NCBI GenBank assembly: GCA_015065105.1
Contig: SVQZ01000002.1
Span: forward strand, 1-64,000
Length of the DNA: 64,000 nucleotides
Origin: Oscillospiraceae bacterium
Lineage (GTDB): Bacteria; Bacillota; Clostridia; Oscillospirales; CAG-272
Direction of reading: 5' to 3'
Below the pieces are notes generated by a model. That model was given only the letters and a program-made list of their open reading frames with translations. It searched no databases and was not told where the DNA came from. Below, one piece after another: positions 25,694 through 32,382 of this stretch (position 1 is the stretch's first letter; each line of letters starts with the position of its first letter). The translations under genes were made by a program, and so were the position numbers.

Positions 25694-25756
25694 TGGCGGA
25701 GAAGGAGAGATTCGAACTCTCGAACGGCTTATGACCGTTACACGATTTCCAATCGT
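25694..25756 (-). other. attL: 3' fragment of tRNA-Ser(GGA)
   Basis: On the minus strand the sequence runs from the anticodon loop (TTGGAAA, anticodon GGA) through a long variable arm (AACGG...CCGTT), a T arm (GAGAG TTCGAAT CTCTC) and the acceptor strand CTTCTCC-G-CCA. The long variable arm and discriminator G identify a serine tRNA. The D arm and 5' acceptor half are missing; phage-like sequence starts right after the anticodon arm. This is the expected scar at one end of an element integrated in a tRNA gene. The overlapping ORF 25590-25841 (GGEGEIRTLE) is only the antisense translation of the tRNA. Confidence 0.88.
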
Positions 25757-25815
25757 TTTAATATTGTGCGTTTACAAGGCTTCTTGGGTTTTGTACCCCT
25801 TGAATACCTCGAAGT

Positions 25816-26844
25816 TTATTTTGTACCCGTTTTTTCACTGATAAATGCATCGAGCTTTTCCTTTGCGGTATCGATGTTTCGGCGGTTGAGGTGTGTATAT
25901 TTATCTCTCATTGTGGATATGTTAGAGTGACCGGTGTTGCTCATTGCTGCCATTTCGTCTATATCTGCGTTATAGAGTAATGTGACGTAACCGTGGCGCA
26001 GTTGATGCGGGCGCAACGTTCCATACTTTTGGAACAGAGCGTATGTTTCCCTCTTTCTCATGTATCCTCCCGTTTTGCCGGGAAAAAGAATTCCTTTTCG
26101 TGAGATATACCCCTCGGCTATAAGGCGATCTTTAAGTACCTTTGGGAGCATGATAGTTCTTGTGGAGGTTTCGTTCTTTGTTCCGTCACGGAGAACAGGC
26201 TCCTCCCCGTGCCACTCGATAACTTTGTTGATAGCAATTCTGTCGTGCAGGTAATCTATATCCTCGCAGTTCAGAGCGGCAAGCTCTCCGCGACGAAGCC
26301 CGGTATAATAGTAGAATGCTATAATAAGGGGACAATCTCCCGATTCGATTTTCTCAACGTCATTATCGGATGCAGTTCCATAACTTCCGCTTGTCAGCTT
26401 CTTCGGCAAAGTGATATAGGGCATGGGATCCGAGCCGATGGGTATATATCCTTTGAGAACAGCGTGTTTGAATATTTGATTCAGTACTATAATACGGAGC
26501 TTGACTGTCTGCTTTTTGTATCCCTTCTTTGCATAGAGATCTATTTCCTTTTGAATATCACCGGGGGTAAGCTCTTTTATGTATCGATCCCTGAACCACT
26601 CTATAACATTTTTGGTCGGTGCTTTATAACATTCCTCTGTATAATACTTTACGCTTCCCTCTATACTTGCCTGCCATTCCTCCGCTACGTTCTTGAAGAG
26701 AAGCCCCTGCTCCTCGGTCTCGCGGAAGGCGGCGATCTTCTTGTTTATTGCTTGAATGGACGTACCGTAAAAGTACTTTCGGGTCTTTTTTCCGTTGACC
26801 GTAACGGTAACGGATTTCTTTTTTAACTGTTGATTTTTAGGCAT
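25816..26844 (-). CDS. int: Prophage tyrosine integrase
   Basis: 342 residues. An N-terminal arm-binding segment is followed by a SAM-like core-binding domain and a catalytic domain. Catalytic residues are visible: Arg in YYTGLRRGELAAL, HxLRH in HQLRHGYVTLL, His/Gly in TGHSNISTM, and the nucleophile Tyr in DKYTHLN. The start at 26844 is chosen because AAGGAGAA precedes it; the track start nine codons earlier has no such site. The gene lies 60 bases from the tRNA scar, as expected for a tRNA-Ser-specific integrase. Confidence 0.95.
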   Translation of the reverse strand: MPKNQQLKKKSVTVTVNGKKTRKYFYGTSIQAINKKIAAFRETEEQGLLFKNVAEEWQASIEGSVKYYTEECYKAPTKNVIEWFRDRYIKELTPGDIQKEIDLYAKKGYKKQTVKLRIIVLNQIFKHAVLKGYIPIGSDPMPYITLPKKLTSGSYGTASDNDVEKIESGDCPLIIAFYYYTGLRRGELAALNCEDIDYLHDRIAINKVIEWHGEEPVLRDGTKNETSTRTIMLPKVLKDRLIAEGYISRKGILFPGKTGGYMRKRETYALFQKYGTLRPHQLRHGYVTLLYNADIDEMAAMSNTGHSNISTMRDKYTHLNRRNIDTAKEKLDAFISEKTGTK

Positions 26845-26933
26845 AAAAAATTCTCCTTGATTTTTTTGCAAGGAGATGCTATAATAAATGGGTATAGTAT
26901 CCCCTTGGTGATTTGGGTGGGTTCTATATTTCT

Positions 26934-26972
26934 AACCTCTGACTGTTGCAGCAGTCAGGGGTTGTTATTTTT
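26934..26972 (+). terminator. Hairpin between integrase and the lysogeny genes
   Basis: AACCTCTGACTG and CAGTCAGGGGTT (one G-U pair) form a 12-bp stem followed by GTTATTTTTATT on the plus strand. No plus-strand gene ends here, so it may stop transcription entering from the host side. Confidence 0.45.
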
Positions 26973-26977
26973 ATTGA

Positions 26978-27664
26978 TTAAATCGTTAATAAAATATATC
27001 CCAAAGGAACCCCCATAAAAAACATAATGCACGATACAATATCGCAATATTTTTTACAACTATTGGCTTTGTATGCATAGTTCTCAATCTCTTTGAGATA
27101 TTCATAGTGTTTGCTGATCATAAAATTGTTGAAATCATCTTCTTTTGATACGTTGTAATTAGAACGATGAAATAACATTTTCAATTCTTCTTCAGAATAA
27201 CAAAATTCTTTAAAAGGGATTGTTCGACGAGACAAAAGAAAAAGTATTACAGGGATGATTCCAGCTGTAACGAAAACAAATATTATCATCAATATTAACT
27301 TGTTTGGGATGATAAATTTTAAAAACCCCGAAATTGGACAAAAAGATGTGAGTGCGATTATGAATACAGGCTGATTGTTAGGTTCTAAAAGCGTTTCGAG
27401 TTTTTTTCTTAATGTAAAATAGTCTTGTGACGGTTTGATAACCTTTTCTGTATAATCCTCGACTTTATAACGATAGTCTAAACTATCGTTACATAAATCG
27501 AGATCTCTGATCGAAGGTTTACGTAACCACAATTCTTCTCTATATTTATTACCATTAGCATTATAGTACCAAACATTAATACGTCTGGAGGAATATACAT
27601 ATGAGTAAAGAAATGTACTATAAGCAATCAAGTAAATGATAAGCCCTACGATAGCTAACATCAT
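26978..27664 (-). CDS. Unknown prophage membrane protein (cassette 2)
   Basis: 228 residues, not recognised. Hydrophobic segments lie at the N-terminus (LAIVGLIIYLIAYSTFLYSYV), in the middle (a pair around FIIALTSFCPISGFLKFIIP and LILMIIFVFVTAGIIPVILFLL), and at the C-terminus (CDIVSCIMFFMGVPLGYILL). Charged stretches between them are likely cytoplasmic. AT content is higher than in the host genes. It starts directly after a repressor 3' scar, with the GTGAGG of the scar as ribosome binding site. The position downstream of a repressor suggests expression in the lysogen. Superinfection exclusion or another conversion function is inference. Confidence 0.7.
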   Translation of the reverse strand: MMLAIVGLIIYLIAYSTFLYSYVYSSRRINVWYYNANGNKYREELWLRKPSIRDLDLCNDSLDYRYKVEDYTEKVIKPSQDYFTLRKKLETLLEPNNQPVFIIALTSFCPISGFLKFIIPNKLILMIIFVFVTAGIIPVILFLLSRRTIPFKEFCYSEEELKMLFHRSNYNVSKEDDFNNFMISKHYEYLKEIENYAYKANSCKKYCDIVSCIMFFMGVPLGYILLTI

Positions 27665-27665
27665 A

Positions 27666-27761
27666 ACCTCACTTATATTATCGAACTCTGGAATGCCACG
27701 GCTTTGCCGAGGATCCTGATCTGGTTAAGTTCCTCGCCGGTATAGACGAAGGGCGCGTACT
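27666..27761 (-). pseudogene. Repressor 3' end scar
   Basis: These 96 bases match 28312-28407, the end of the intact repressor gene, at 92 positions. Translation of the scar gives the same last 28 residues (ending GKAVAFQSSII, then stop), so all coding differences are synonymous. It begins mid-codon with no upstream repressor sequence. Confidence 0.9.
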
Positions 27762-27773
27762 GTGAAAATTTTT

Positions 27774-28304
27774 TCATTTTTTACAATAGTGCTTCATCAT
27801 ATAATTATATACGTCTACGTCAATTTTTTTACTTTCGTAAAGCTCGATCACAAGTTTTTCACCTAAGTCATGATTCTTTTTACAAGTTTTTATGCACCGT
27901 TCGGGAACAACTGAACAAATATATTCATTCACACTCATTCCCTTTTCTGATGCTTTTGACTCCAAGGCGCTTAGGCTCTTTTTGTTTTTCTCGTTGATTT
28001 CATTGGTTCGGTTTGTAACTAAAGGGGGAGTCTTTGAGAAGAAATGAGTCCCTGTGAATAGTTTACAGAATAGGTCGATAAAGAAGAACATGGAACCGTA
28101 ATATATAAATGCTGGTATGGCTCCTAACATTATGCCAAAATCTGTTCTTAGTACTGTAATTATTACTGCATATAAAACAAAGATAGTTGCCGCTATTATA
28201 AATCTAACAGGAAATCTTTTTTTAATGATTTTCCAAATAATTGATATAATTGCTACAGGGATCATCAACATAGCAAATGCAATTAAATAGAACAAAATAT
28301 TCAT
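27774..28304 (-). CDS. Unknown prophage membrane protein (cassette 1)
   Basis: 176 residues, not recognised. Three hydrophobic segments fill the first 85 residues (LFYLIAFAMLMIPVAIISII, FIIAATIFVLYAVIITVL, IPAFIYYGSMFFFIDLF). They are followed by a soluble C-terminal domain with a Lys/Ser-rich helix and CIKTCKKNHDLGEKLVIELYE. It starts just after the intact repressor, using the GTGAGGT-AAGG region as ribosome binding site, so it is probably co-transcribed with the repressor in the lysogen. Confidence 0.7.
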   Translation of the reverse strand: MNILFYLIAFAMLMIPVAIISIIWKIIKKRFPVRFIIAATIFVLYAVIITVLRTDFGIMLGAIPAFIYYGSMFFFIDLFCKLFTGTHFFSKTPPLVTNRTNEINEKNKKSLSALESKASEKGMSVNEYICSVVPERCIKTCKKNHDLGEKLVIELYESKKIDVDVYNYMMKHYCKK

Positions 28305-28318
28305 AATCCTTACCTCAC

Positions 28319-28978
28319 TTATATTATTGAACTCTGGAATGCAACGGCTTTGCCGAGGATCCTGATCTGGTTGAGCTCCTCGCCGGTATAGACGAAGGGC
28401 GCGTACTTGGGGTTCTCTGCGCTAAGGACGAGCTTGCCCTGGTCGGGGTAATAGTAAACTCTCTTGAGTGTTGCCTCGTCCTCTATGATCACGGCGGCGA
28501 TCTCTCCGTTATCTACCATTTGTTGTTGACGGACGAATACTATATCACCGTCATTGATACGTGCGCCGGTCATGCTGTCGCCGTGGCACTTAAGGCAGAA
28601 ATCAGCATTGATCTTCTCATCGGCAAGAACGTACTCGGTTCTTGTTTCATCTGCAAAAATAGGCTGACCGCAGGCTATGTCTCCCAACAGGGGGACTTTT
28701 TTTCTTTTTACCTGAGATATCGGGATGATGTTGGAGGGATATGGTATATCTTTGTTGGTGTCTTTTCGTTCCATTGATACATCATAACCCATAAGCCAAG
28801 CTTCACTTACATTAAGTGCTTTTGCTAAAGCATGAGTACGATGTGCTTTAGGCTTAAAACTACCTGATATATATTGGCTCATAGCGGATTTAGGAATATC
28901 GGTTAATTCACATAAATCTGTTTGTGTTATACCTTTTCTCGACATTGCTTGTTTAAGTCGATCGTTAAACATATCCAT
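28319..28978 (-). CDS. CI/LexA-like prophage repressor
   Basis: 219 residues. The N-terminal XRE helix-turn-helix (KGITQTDLCELTDIPKSAMSQYISG) is followed by a linker and a C-terminal S24 peptidase domain. CGQP is the probable autocleavage site (DIACGQPIF). The catalytic Ser is in KCHGDSMTGARI and the Lys in EATLKRVYY. It should keep the prophage silent and be inactivated through RecA-stimulated self-cleavage. GGAGG precedes the ATG at 28978. It is divergent from the Cro-like gene. Confidence 0.93.
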   Translation of the reverse strand: MDMFNDRLKQAMSRKGITQTDLCELTDIPKSAMSQYISGSFKPKAHRTHALAKALNVSEAWLMGYDVSMERKDTNKDIPYPSNIIPISQVKRKKVPLLGDIACGQPIFADETRTEYVLADEKINADFCLKCHGDSMTGARINDGDIVFVRQQQMVDNGEIAAVIIEDEATLKRVYYYPDQGKLVLSAENPKYAPFVYTGEELNQIRILGKAVAFQSSII

Positions 28979-29001
28979 GGTAATACCTCCTTTATGATTT
29001 G

Positions 29002-29030
29002 ATTATACACGTTTTTGATTTAAAAATCAA
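29002..29030 (-). promoter_or_regulatory. Repressor promoter
   Basis: On the minus strand TTGATT, 17 bases, TATAAT, ending 23 bases before the repressor start codon. Its transcript has a short leader. Confidence 0.75.
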
Positions 29031-29046
29031 TATAAATTGAAAAAAA

Positions 29047-29062
29047 GTTTAGAAAAATTGAA
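29047..29062. promoter_or_regulatory. Operator-like site, imperfect
   Basis: GTTTAG AAAAA TTGAA: one perfect half-site and one degenerate half-site of the palindrome at 29102-29118. It lies between the two divergent promoters, so it could affect both. Confidence 0.55.
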
Positions 29063-29070
29063 AAATGGTG

Positions 29071-29099
29071 TTGACAAACTAAAAAATGTATGATAGTAT
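29071..29099 (+). promoter_or_regulatory. Early (Cro) promoter
   Basis: TTGACA, 17 bases, TAGTAT. A CTAAA half-site sits just after the -35 box and the perfect operator follows the -10 box directly. Confidence 0.75.
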
Positions 29100-29101
29100 A
29101 A

Positions 29102-29118
29102 GTTTAGAAAAACTAAAC
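29102..29118. promoter_or_regulatory. Operator, perfect palindrome
   Basis: GTTTAG AAAAA CTAAAC covers the expected transcription start of the early promoter, the classical place for a repressor operator. Confidence 0.75.
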
Positions 29119-29133
29119 ATCGGAGGTGATGTA

Positions 29134-29355
29134 ATGAAAGAAAAGTATGATTACAAACGATTAAAAGGACGTATCAAGGAAGTATGCGGCACTCAAAAAG
29201 AGTTTTCAAAACAGATGAATTTATCAAATCAGTCTGTCAGTAAGAAGCTTAATAATGTTGTGGAATTTACTCAGGATGAGATCATGGATGCTGTCAAAGT
29301 ATTATCGATACCGGGCGAATCTATAACAGATTATTTTTTTTGCACTAAAGTTTAG
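29134..29355 (+). CDS. Cro-like DUF739 protein
   Basis: 73 residues starting at the ATG at 29134 (GGAGGTGATGTA upstream); the track start is 16 codons earlier and lies in the operator. DYKRLKGRIKEVCGTQKEFSKQ and SNQSVSKKLNN form a helix-turn-helix of the DUF739/Cro-like family of Gram-positive phages. It probably competes with the repressor for the GTTTAG...CTAAAC sites. Confidence 0.85.
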   Translation: MKEKYDYKRLKGRIKEVCGTQKEFSKQMNLSNQSVSKKLNNVVEFTQDEIMDAVKVLSIPGESITDYFFCTKV

Positions 29356-29365
29356 AAAACTAAAC
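29350..29365. promoter_or_regulatory. Operator, second perfect palindrome
   Basis: GTTTAG AAAA CTAAAC spans the stop codon of the Cro-like gene. It has a four-base spacer instead of five. Located inside the early transcript, it could act as a roadblock. Confidence 0.6.
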
Positions 29366-29383
29366 AAGAGAAAGGAGAAAGGT

Positions 29384-29506
29384 ATGAACTATTTCGAAAT
29401 AAGGGCAAAAAGAAATCGCATATATCTTGCGAGGATATATGCGACAAGGAACGTGCTGAATGTCAGCACGAAAGAAATTATTGAAAGGATACCGGTTATC
29501 AGATGA
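29384..29506 (+). CDS. Small early protein, 40 residues
   Basis: Not in the track. MNYFEIRAKRNRIYLARIYA... is a basic peptide with a good ribosome binding site (AAAGGAGAAAGGT). Its TGA overlaps the next ATG (ATGA), indicating translational coupling. Function unknown. Confidence 0.65.
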   Translation: MNYFEIRAKRNRIYLARIYATRNVLNVSTKEIIERIPVIR

Positions 29507-30000
29507 AGAAGGAATCTCTTGAATTAATCGAACAGATCAGGTTTAAAGATGAAAAGGAGAAAGAGATCTTTATTATTTGCGAAGAGTTGAAGGATATACC
29601 GTACAGCACTCTTGCCAAGATGGCCAATGCTCTTATTGTTTGGGAGTGGCCTGATGAGCTTCCCGGCAGGCCCAAAGGATGGGATGGAATGTCCGACGAT
29701 GAAAAGTACGATTGGACGGCCCCGATAATAAAAATGATTAAGGTTATTATCGGAGAAAAAGCGATAGCGAGATATCGTATGACTAATGAAGACGGTATGA
29801 CGGACAGGGAGTTTGAGGATTGGTGGGATTCAAACGCCAACAAAGAATTACAAGAGTTGCTTGATGAAATCTATAAGAACGACTACGAAGGTTGCACCGG
29901 CGATACAAAGAGAAACAATAGCAATGACTTTATTTTGACGATTTGCTCTTTTGTTTTCGGCGTTATTACGGCGTTTCTCATATTCATCCTCATAAGCTAA
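29503..30000 (+). CDS. Early protein with C-terminal membrane anchor
   Basis: 165 residues, not recognised. An acidic soluble part with Trp-rich WEWPDELPGRPKGWDGMSDD and EFEDWWDSN is followed by one C-terminal transmembrane helix (FILTICSFVFGVITAFLIFILI). This is a tail-anchored layout. The last 153 bases overlap the antisense gene at 29848-30201. Confidence 0.7.
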   Translation: MKKESLELIEQIRFKDEKEKEIFIICEELKDIPYSTLAKMANALIVWEWPDELPGRPKGWDGMSDDEKYDWTAPIIKMIKVIIGEKAIARYRMTNEDGMTDREFEDWWDSNANKELQELLDEIYKNDYEGCTGDTKRNNSNDFILTICSFVFGVITAFLIFILIS

Positions 30001-30201
30001 TATTCCGTGAGAAGTTAATCTCAAATTACCAGACCCGACGGCTTTACCCACTAACTGTGGGTTGGAGTTAATAAGATCGTTAAGTATGGTGTTGGCATAA
30101 TTTATTTTGCCGAGGTGAGCATTGAGAATATCAGATCGGTGCGCTTGATGTTCTGGTGATTTATAAAGTGTTTCTAAAATTTCAAATTTCAAATCGTCCA
30201 T
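29848..30201 (-). CDS. Winged-helix-like protein with C-terminal membrane helix
   Basis: 117 residues from the ATG at 30201, chosen for the GGAGGT upstream; the longer track start has no site. FEILETLYKSPEHQAHRSDILNAHLG and NTILNDLINSNPQLV look like a winged helix-turn-helix, followed by a Lys/Arg/Asn-rich coil and one transmembrane helix (VIAIVSLCIAGATFVVVLI). It is read against the early genes from its own promoter (30233-30261). A membrane-tethered regulator or lysogen-expressed protein is possible; no family name is offered. Confidence 0.7.
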   Translation of the reverse strand: MDDLKFEILETLYKSPEHQAHRSDILNAHLGKINYANTILNDLINSNPQLVGKAVGSGNLRLTSHGILAYEDEYEKRRNNAENKRANRQNKVIAIVSLCIAGATFVVVLIDFIKQLL

Positions 30202-30232
30202 AGGTAACCTCCGATTTTCACGATATATATAC

Positions 30233-30261
30233 AATATAACACAAAATTCGGGGGATGTAAA
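30233..30261 (-). promoter_or_regulatory. Repeated minus-strand promoter, copy 1
   Basis: On the minus strand TTTACA, 17 bases, TATATT, with the shared TCCCCCG block in the spacer. It lacks the flanking palindrome found in copies 2 and 3. Confidence 0.7.
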
Positions 30262-30277
30262 GAGAAAGGAGAAAGGT

Positions 30278-30424
30278 ATGAGAGAAGAAGTAATTAAGTC
30301 AATAAGAGACTGGATAGTTAAAACCACAAAAGGAGAAACGACCCCCAGGGAGCTTGAGCTTCTTCCGGAAGTCGTTTGTGCATTAGCGCAATTACTTATG
30401 GTTGATAAAGATCACTGGTCCTGA
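30278..30424 (+). CDS. Small early protein, 48 residues
   Basis: Not in the track. MREEVIKSIRDWIVKTTKGE... with a clear ribosome binding site (AGAAAGGAGAAAGGT). A helical peptide of unknown function. It converges on and overlaps by 13 bases the minus-strand gene at 30412-30564. Confidence 0.65.
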   Translation: MREEVIKSIRDWIVKTTKGETTPRELELLPEVVCALAQLLMVDKDHWS

Positions 30425-30564
30425 TCTTCGTCAATATCAAGGTTGTTGTAAACAGTATTGTAGAGCTCGGCAATTTCTTTACCAAGTTCTTTCATGTCAA
30501 CTGTGTAAGTTACATCATTAATTCTTGCCAAGCATAACTGCATTGCGATTTCAGCCTTATTCAT
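30412..30564 (-). CDS. Small minus-strand protein, 50 residues
   Basis: MNKAEIAMQLCLARINDVTY..., ending in an acidic NNLDIDEDQDQ tail. The start at 30564 is preceded by AGGAGG; the track's longer start lies in the promoter. It is expressed against the early genes from promoter copy 2. Function unknown. Confidence 0.65.
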   Translation of the reverse strand: MNKAEIAMQLCLARINDVTYTVDMKELGKEIAELYNTVYNNLDIDEDQDQ

Positions 30565-30577
30565 TAAAATACCTCCT

Positions 30578-30622
30578 TTCTGTGTTTTTAGACAGTATAA
30601 CACAGAAAAGTGGGGATGTAAA
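30578..30622 (-). promoter_or_regulatory. Repeated minus-strand promoter with palindrome, copy 2
   Basis: On the minus strand TTTACA, 17 bases, TATACT. The palindrome TTCTGTGTT, 12 bases, AACACAGAA surrounds the -10 box and the expected start point, a typical repressor operator arrangement. Confidence 0.75.
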
Positions 30623-30638
30623 GAGAAAGGAGAAATGT

Positions 30639-31025
30639 ATGGAGAAGAGAGAAAACTATATTTCGGTTCTTCGAGGGTTGATAAGTTATCATGAAAGAAT
30701 GACTACCGTATGCGAGAGTACATATAAGGCTTGTTACGGAGAGAACGGGTTGATACGACCGGTTAAGGTAGAATGTTCTTTGCAATCTCATTGCAAAGTT
30801 TATATCGATACAATTCGAACTGCGGTGAAGGTACTTGAAGGAGGTCCGGATATATCAGCTGATGAGTTGAATGAGAGTATTGTAATAATTCGATGCTTGA
30901 TCGGGTATCACAAGGCAGTAAATAATAAAAGCCCCAAGGCAGAGGGAGATATCTACCTTGAGGCGCTGGAGGAATCACTCCGGGTATCTAATGAAAGGGT
31001 TACCGCTTTTGAGGAGCTTGATTAG
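30639..31025 (+). CDS. Early protein, 128 residues
   Basis: Starts at the ATG at 30639 after GAAAGGAGAAATGT. Two helical halves resemble each other loosely (ENYISVLRGLISYHERMTTV and ESIVIIRCLIGYHKAVNN), suggesting an internal duplication. A few cysteines, no known motif. Its end overlaps the minus-strand gene 30975-31196. Confidence 0.7.
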   Translation: MEKRENYISVLRGLISYHERMTTVCESTYKACYGENGLIRPVKVECSLQSHCKVYIDTIRTAVKVLEGGPDISADELNESIVIIRCLIGYHKAVNNKSPKAEGDIYLEALEESLRVSNERVTAFEELD

Positions 31026-31196
31026 TTCATCTACTGCGGCATCTGAATGTTGCTCTAAACAGTCTTTACAGGCTTTTGAACCGTTGAATTTTTCGCAACC
31101 GTCCATTGAAATGTATCCATCCGGCAATGGATGATAGTAGATGGTCTCGGGTTCGCCTGAAACAGGACAGGTTACTTGAAGTTTAACGTATCGCAT
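30975..31196 (-). CDS. Small four-cysteine minus-strand protein
   Basis: 73 residues from the ATG at 31196 (AGGAGG upstream). Cysteines lie in VTCPVSGE, DGCEKF and KACKDCLEQH, which may form a zinc site. Read from promoter copy 3 against the early genes. Function unknown. Confidence 0.65.
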   Translation of the reverse strand: MRYVKLQVTCPVSGEPETIYYHPLPDGYISMDGCEKFNGSKACKDCLEQHSDAAVDELIKLLKSGNPFIRYPE

Positions 31197-31206
31197 ATTT
31201 CCTCCT

Positions 31207-31251
31207 TTCTGTGTTTTTAGACAGTATAACACAGAAAACGGGGGATGTAAA
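31207..31251 (-). promoter_or_regulatory. Repeated minus-strand promoter with palindrome, copy 3
   Basis: Same as copy 2 except for a few spacer bases: TTTACA, 17 bases, TATACT, with TTCTGTGTT and AACACAGAA arms in the same positions. Confidence 0.75.
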
Positions 31252-31282
31252 GGATAGCTACTTTTTAAGAAAGGAAAATTAT

Positions 31283-31480
31283 ATGGCAAGGGAAAAGGAA
31301 AATTATAGGGATAACCTGCAGCGGCTTGACGAACGGTTTCCCGACAAAGAATTACTTAATGTTAAGGAAGCGGCTGTATGGCTCGGGGTGGATCCTCGCA
31401 CAGTGCCTAAGCTTTTGGGTTCAAAGGTTCTACCTGGTAGTAAGGTGTCAAAGGTTGCTCTTGCGAAGGCCATCAGCTGA
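31283..31480 (+). CDS. Excisionase-like helix-turn-helix protein
   Basis: 65 residues from the ATG at 31283. LLNVKEAAVWLGVDPRTVPKLL is a MerR/Xis-type winged helix motif. It could be the excisionase that partners the integrase or a small early regulator. Confidence 0.65.
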   Translation: MAREKENYRDNLQRLDERFPDKELLNVKEAAVWLGVDPRTVPKLLGSKVLPGSKVSKVALAKAIS

Positions 31481-31494
31481 AAGGAGGTATGGGA

Positions 31495-31668
31495 ATGGCG
31501 AAGGAGCTCACGGTTACTTTGTATGTAGGTAATGAAAAGGTAGATAAGCTTACGGATGACCAGCTTGATCGGATGTCGGAAAGACTATCTGAAGCAATGA
31601 GCCGTACTAAGGAATACTTGGTTTTGCTTAAAAATGATGAATTAAAAAAGGGAAGGAATGAGAAATGA
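31495..31668 (+). CDS. Small early protein, 57 residues
   Basis: Not in the track. MAKELTVTLYVGNEKVDKLT..., helical C-terminus rich in Lys. AAGGAGG is seven bases before the ATG at 31495; the in-frame ATG at 31489 is too close to it. The stop overlaps the next start (ATGA). Confidence 0.7.
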   Translation: MAKELTVTLYVGNEKVDKLTDDQLDRMSERLSEAMSRTKEYLVLLKNDELKKGRNEK

Positions 31669-32363
31669 AATTAACAAGATATCAGTTTAATTCGCTTATC
31701 GCGGTAATATGTTCTATGGTTTTGGCACTTATGGTTATTGCTTTCGGTTATGCTTATGAGTTCGGGGTGGATCCAATAGCGGAGGATACGGACACGGTTT
31801 CCAAAGAAACGGATATAACCATAGAGACGGTACCGTTTTCGGAAATCGTTTCAGAAACAACGGAAACGGAGTCCAAATCAACGGAGAGTGTTGAAACAAT
31901 AACGATTTTCGAGGAAGAATCAACGGAAAGTGAACCGAGTATACACGAGCTTACACCAACCTACACGGATTCCAAACAAGCAACTGAAGCGGCGCCGGTG
32001 GTATATGAAGAAGAGTTTCCCTGGTACACATCAGACTATGAGTTGCTTGCTCGCTTGGTTTGGGCGGAAGCTCGGGGAGAGAGCTTTGAGGGGCAGCTTG
32101 CGGTAGTAGAGGTTGTGTTTAACCGCGTTGAATCCCCGAACTTTCCCGATACTGTGTATGACGTTATATATGAACCCGGGCAATTTACTACGGCCTCAAG
32201 TCTGGAATATGTGACACCTACGCAGACACAGTATGACGTTGTTACAGCTGCTTTGCGCATGGAGAGAGTACTTAATAATGATAAGTGTGTGTACTTCAAT
32301 ACCGGAAGTTGTTGCGGTGCCTATTATATGACGATAGGTAATCATGTGTTTGGATGCGAATAA
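31665..32363 (+). CDS. Membrane-anchored SleB/CwlJ-type cell wall hydrolase
   Basis: 232 residues. An N-terminal transmembrane helix (LIAVICSMVLALMVIAFGYAY) is followed by a Thr/Ser/Glu-rich linker of about 90 residues. A C-terminal hydrolase_2 domain (ARLVWAEARGESFEGQLAVV with the catalytic Glu, then VVFNRVESP) follows. These are lytic transglycosylase-like enzymes of spore cortex germination and phage. Its early position, far from the holin/endolysin genes, is unusual. Confidence 0.82.
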   Translation: MKLTRYQFNSLIAVICSMVLALMVIAFGYAYEFGVDPIAEDTDTVSKETDITIETVPFSEIVSETTETESKSTESVETITIFEEESTESEPSIHELTPTYTDSKQATEAAPVVYEEEFPWYTSDYELLARLVWAEARGESFEGQLAVVEVVFNRVESPNFPDTVYDVIYEPGQFTTASSLEYVTPTQTQYDVVTAALRMERVLNNDKCVYFNTGSCCGAYYMTIGNHVFGCE

Positions 32364-32382
32364 ACAGGAAGGAGGAAAGATA

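Noticed and set aside
25590-25841. 83-residue plus-strand ORF with GGEGEIRTLERL
   Set aside because: It is the antisense translation of the tRNA-Ser fragment and its terminator; this kind of false ORF is well known at tRNA genes.
27666-27761. Reading the repressor scar as a recent local duplication
   Set aside because: All four differences are synonymous, which fits divergence under selection in another phage better than neutral drift after a local copy.
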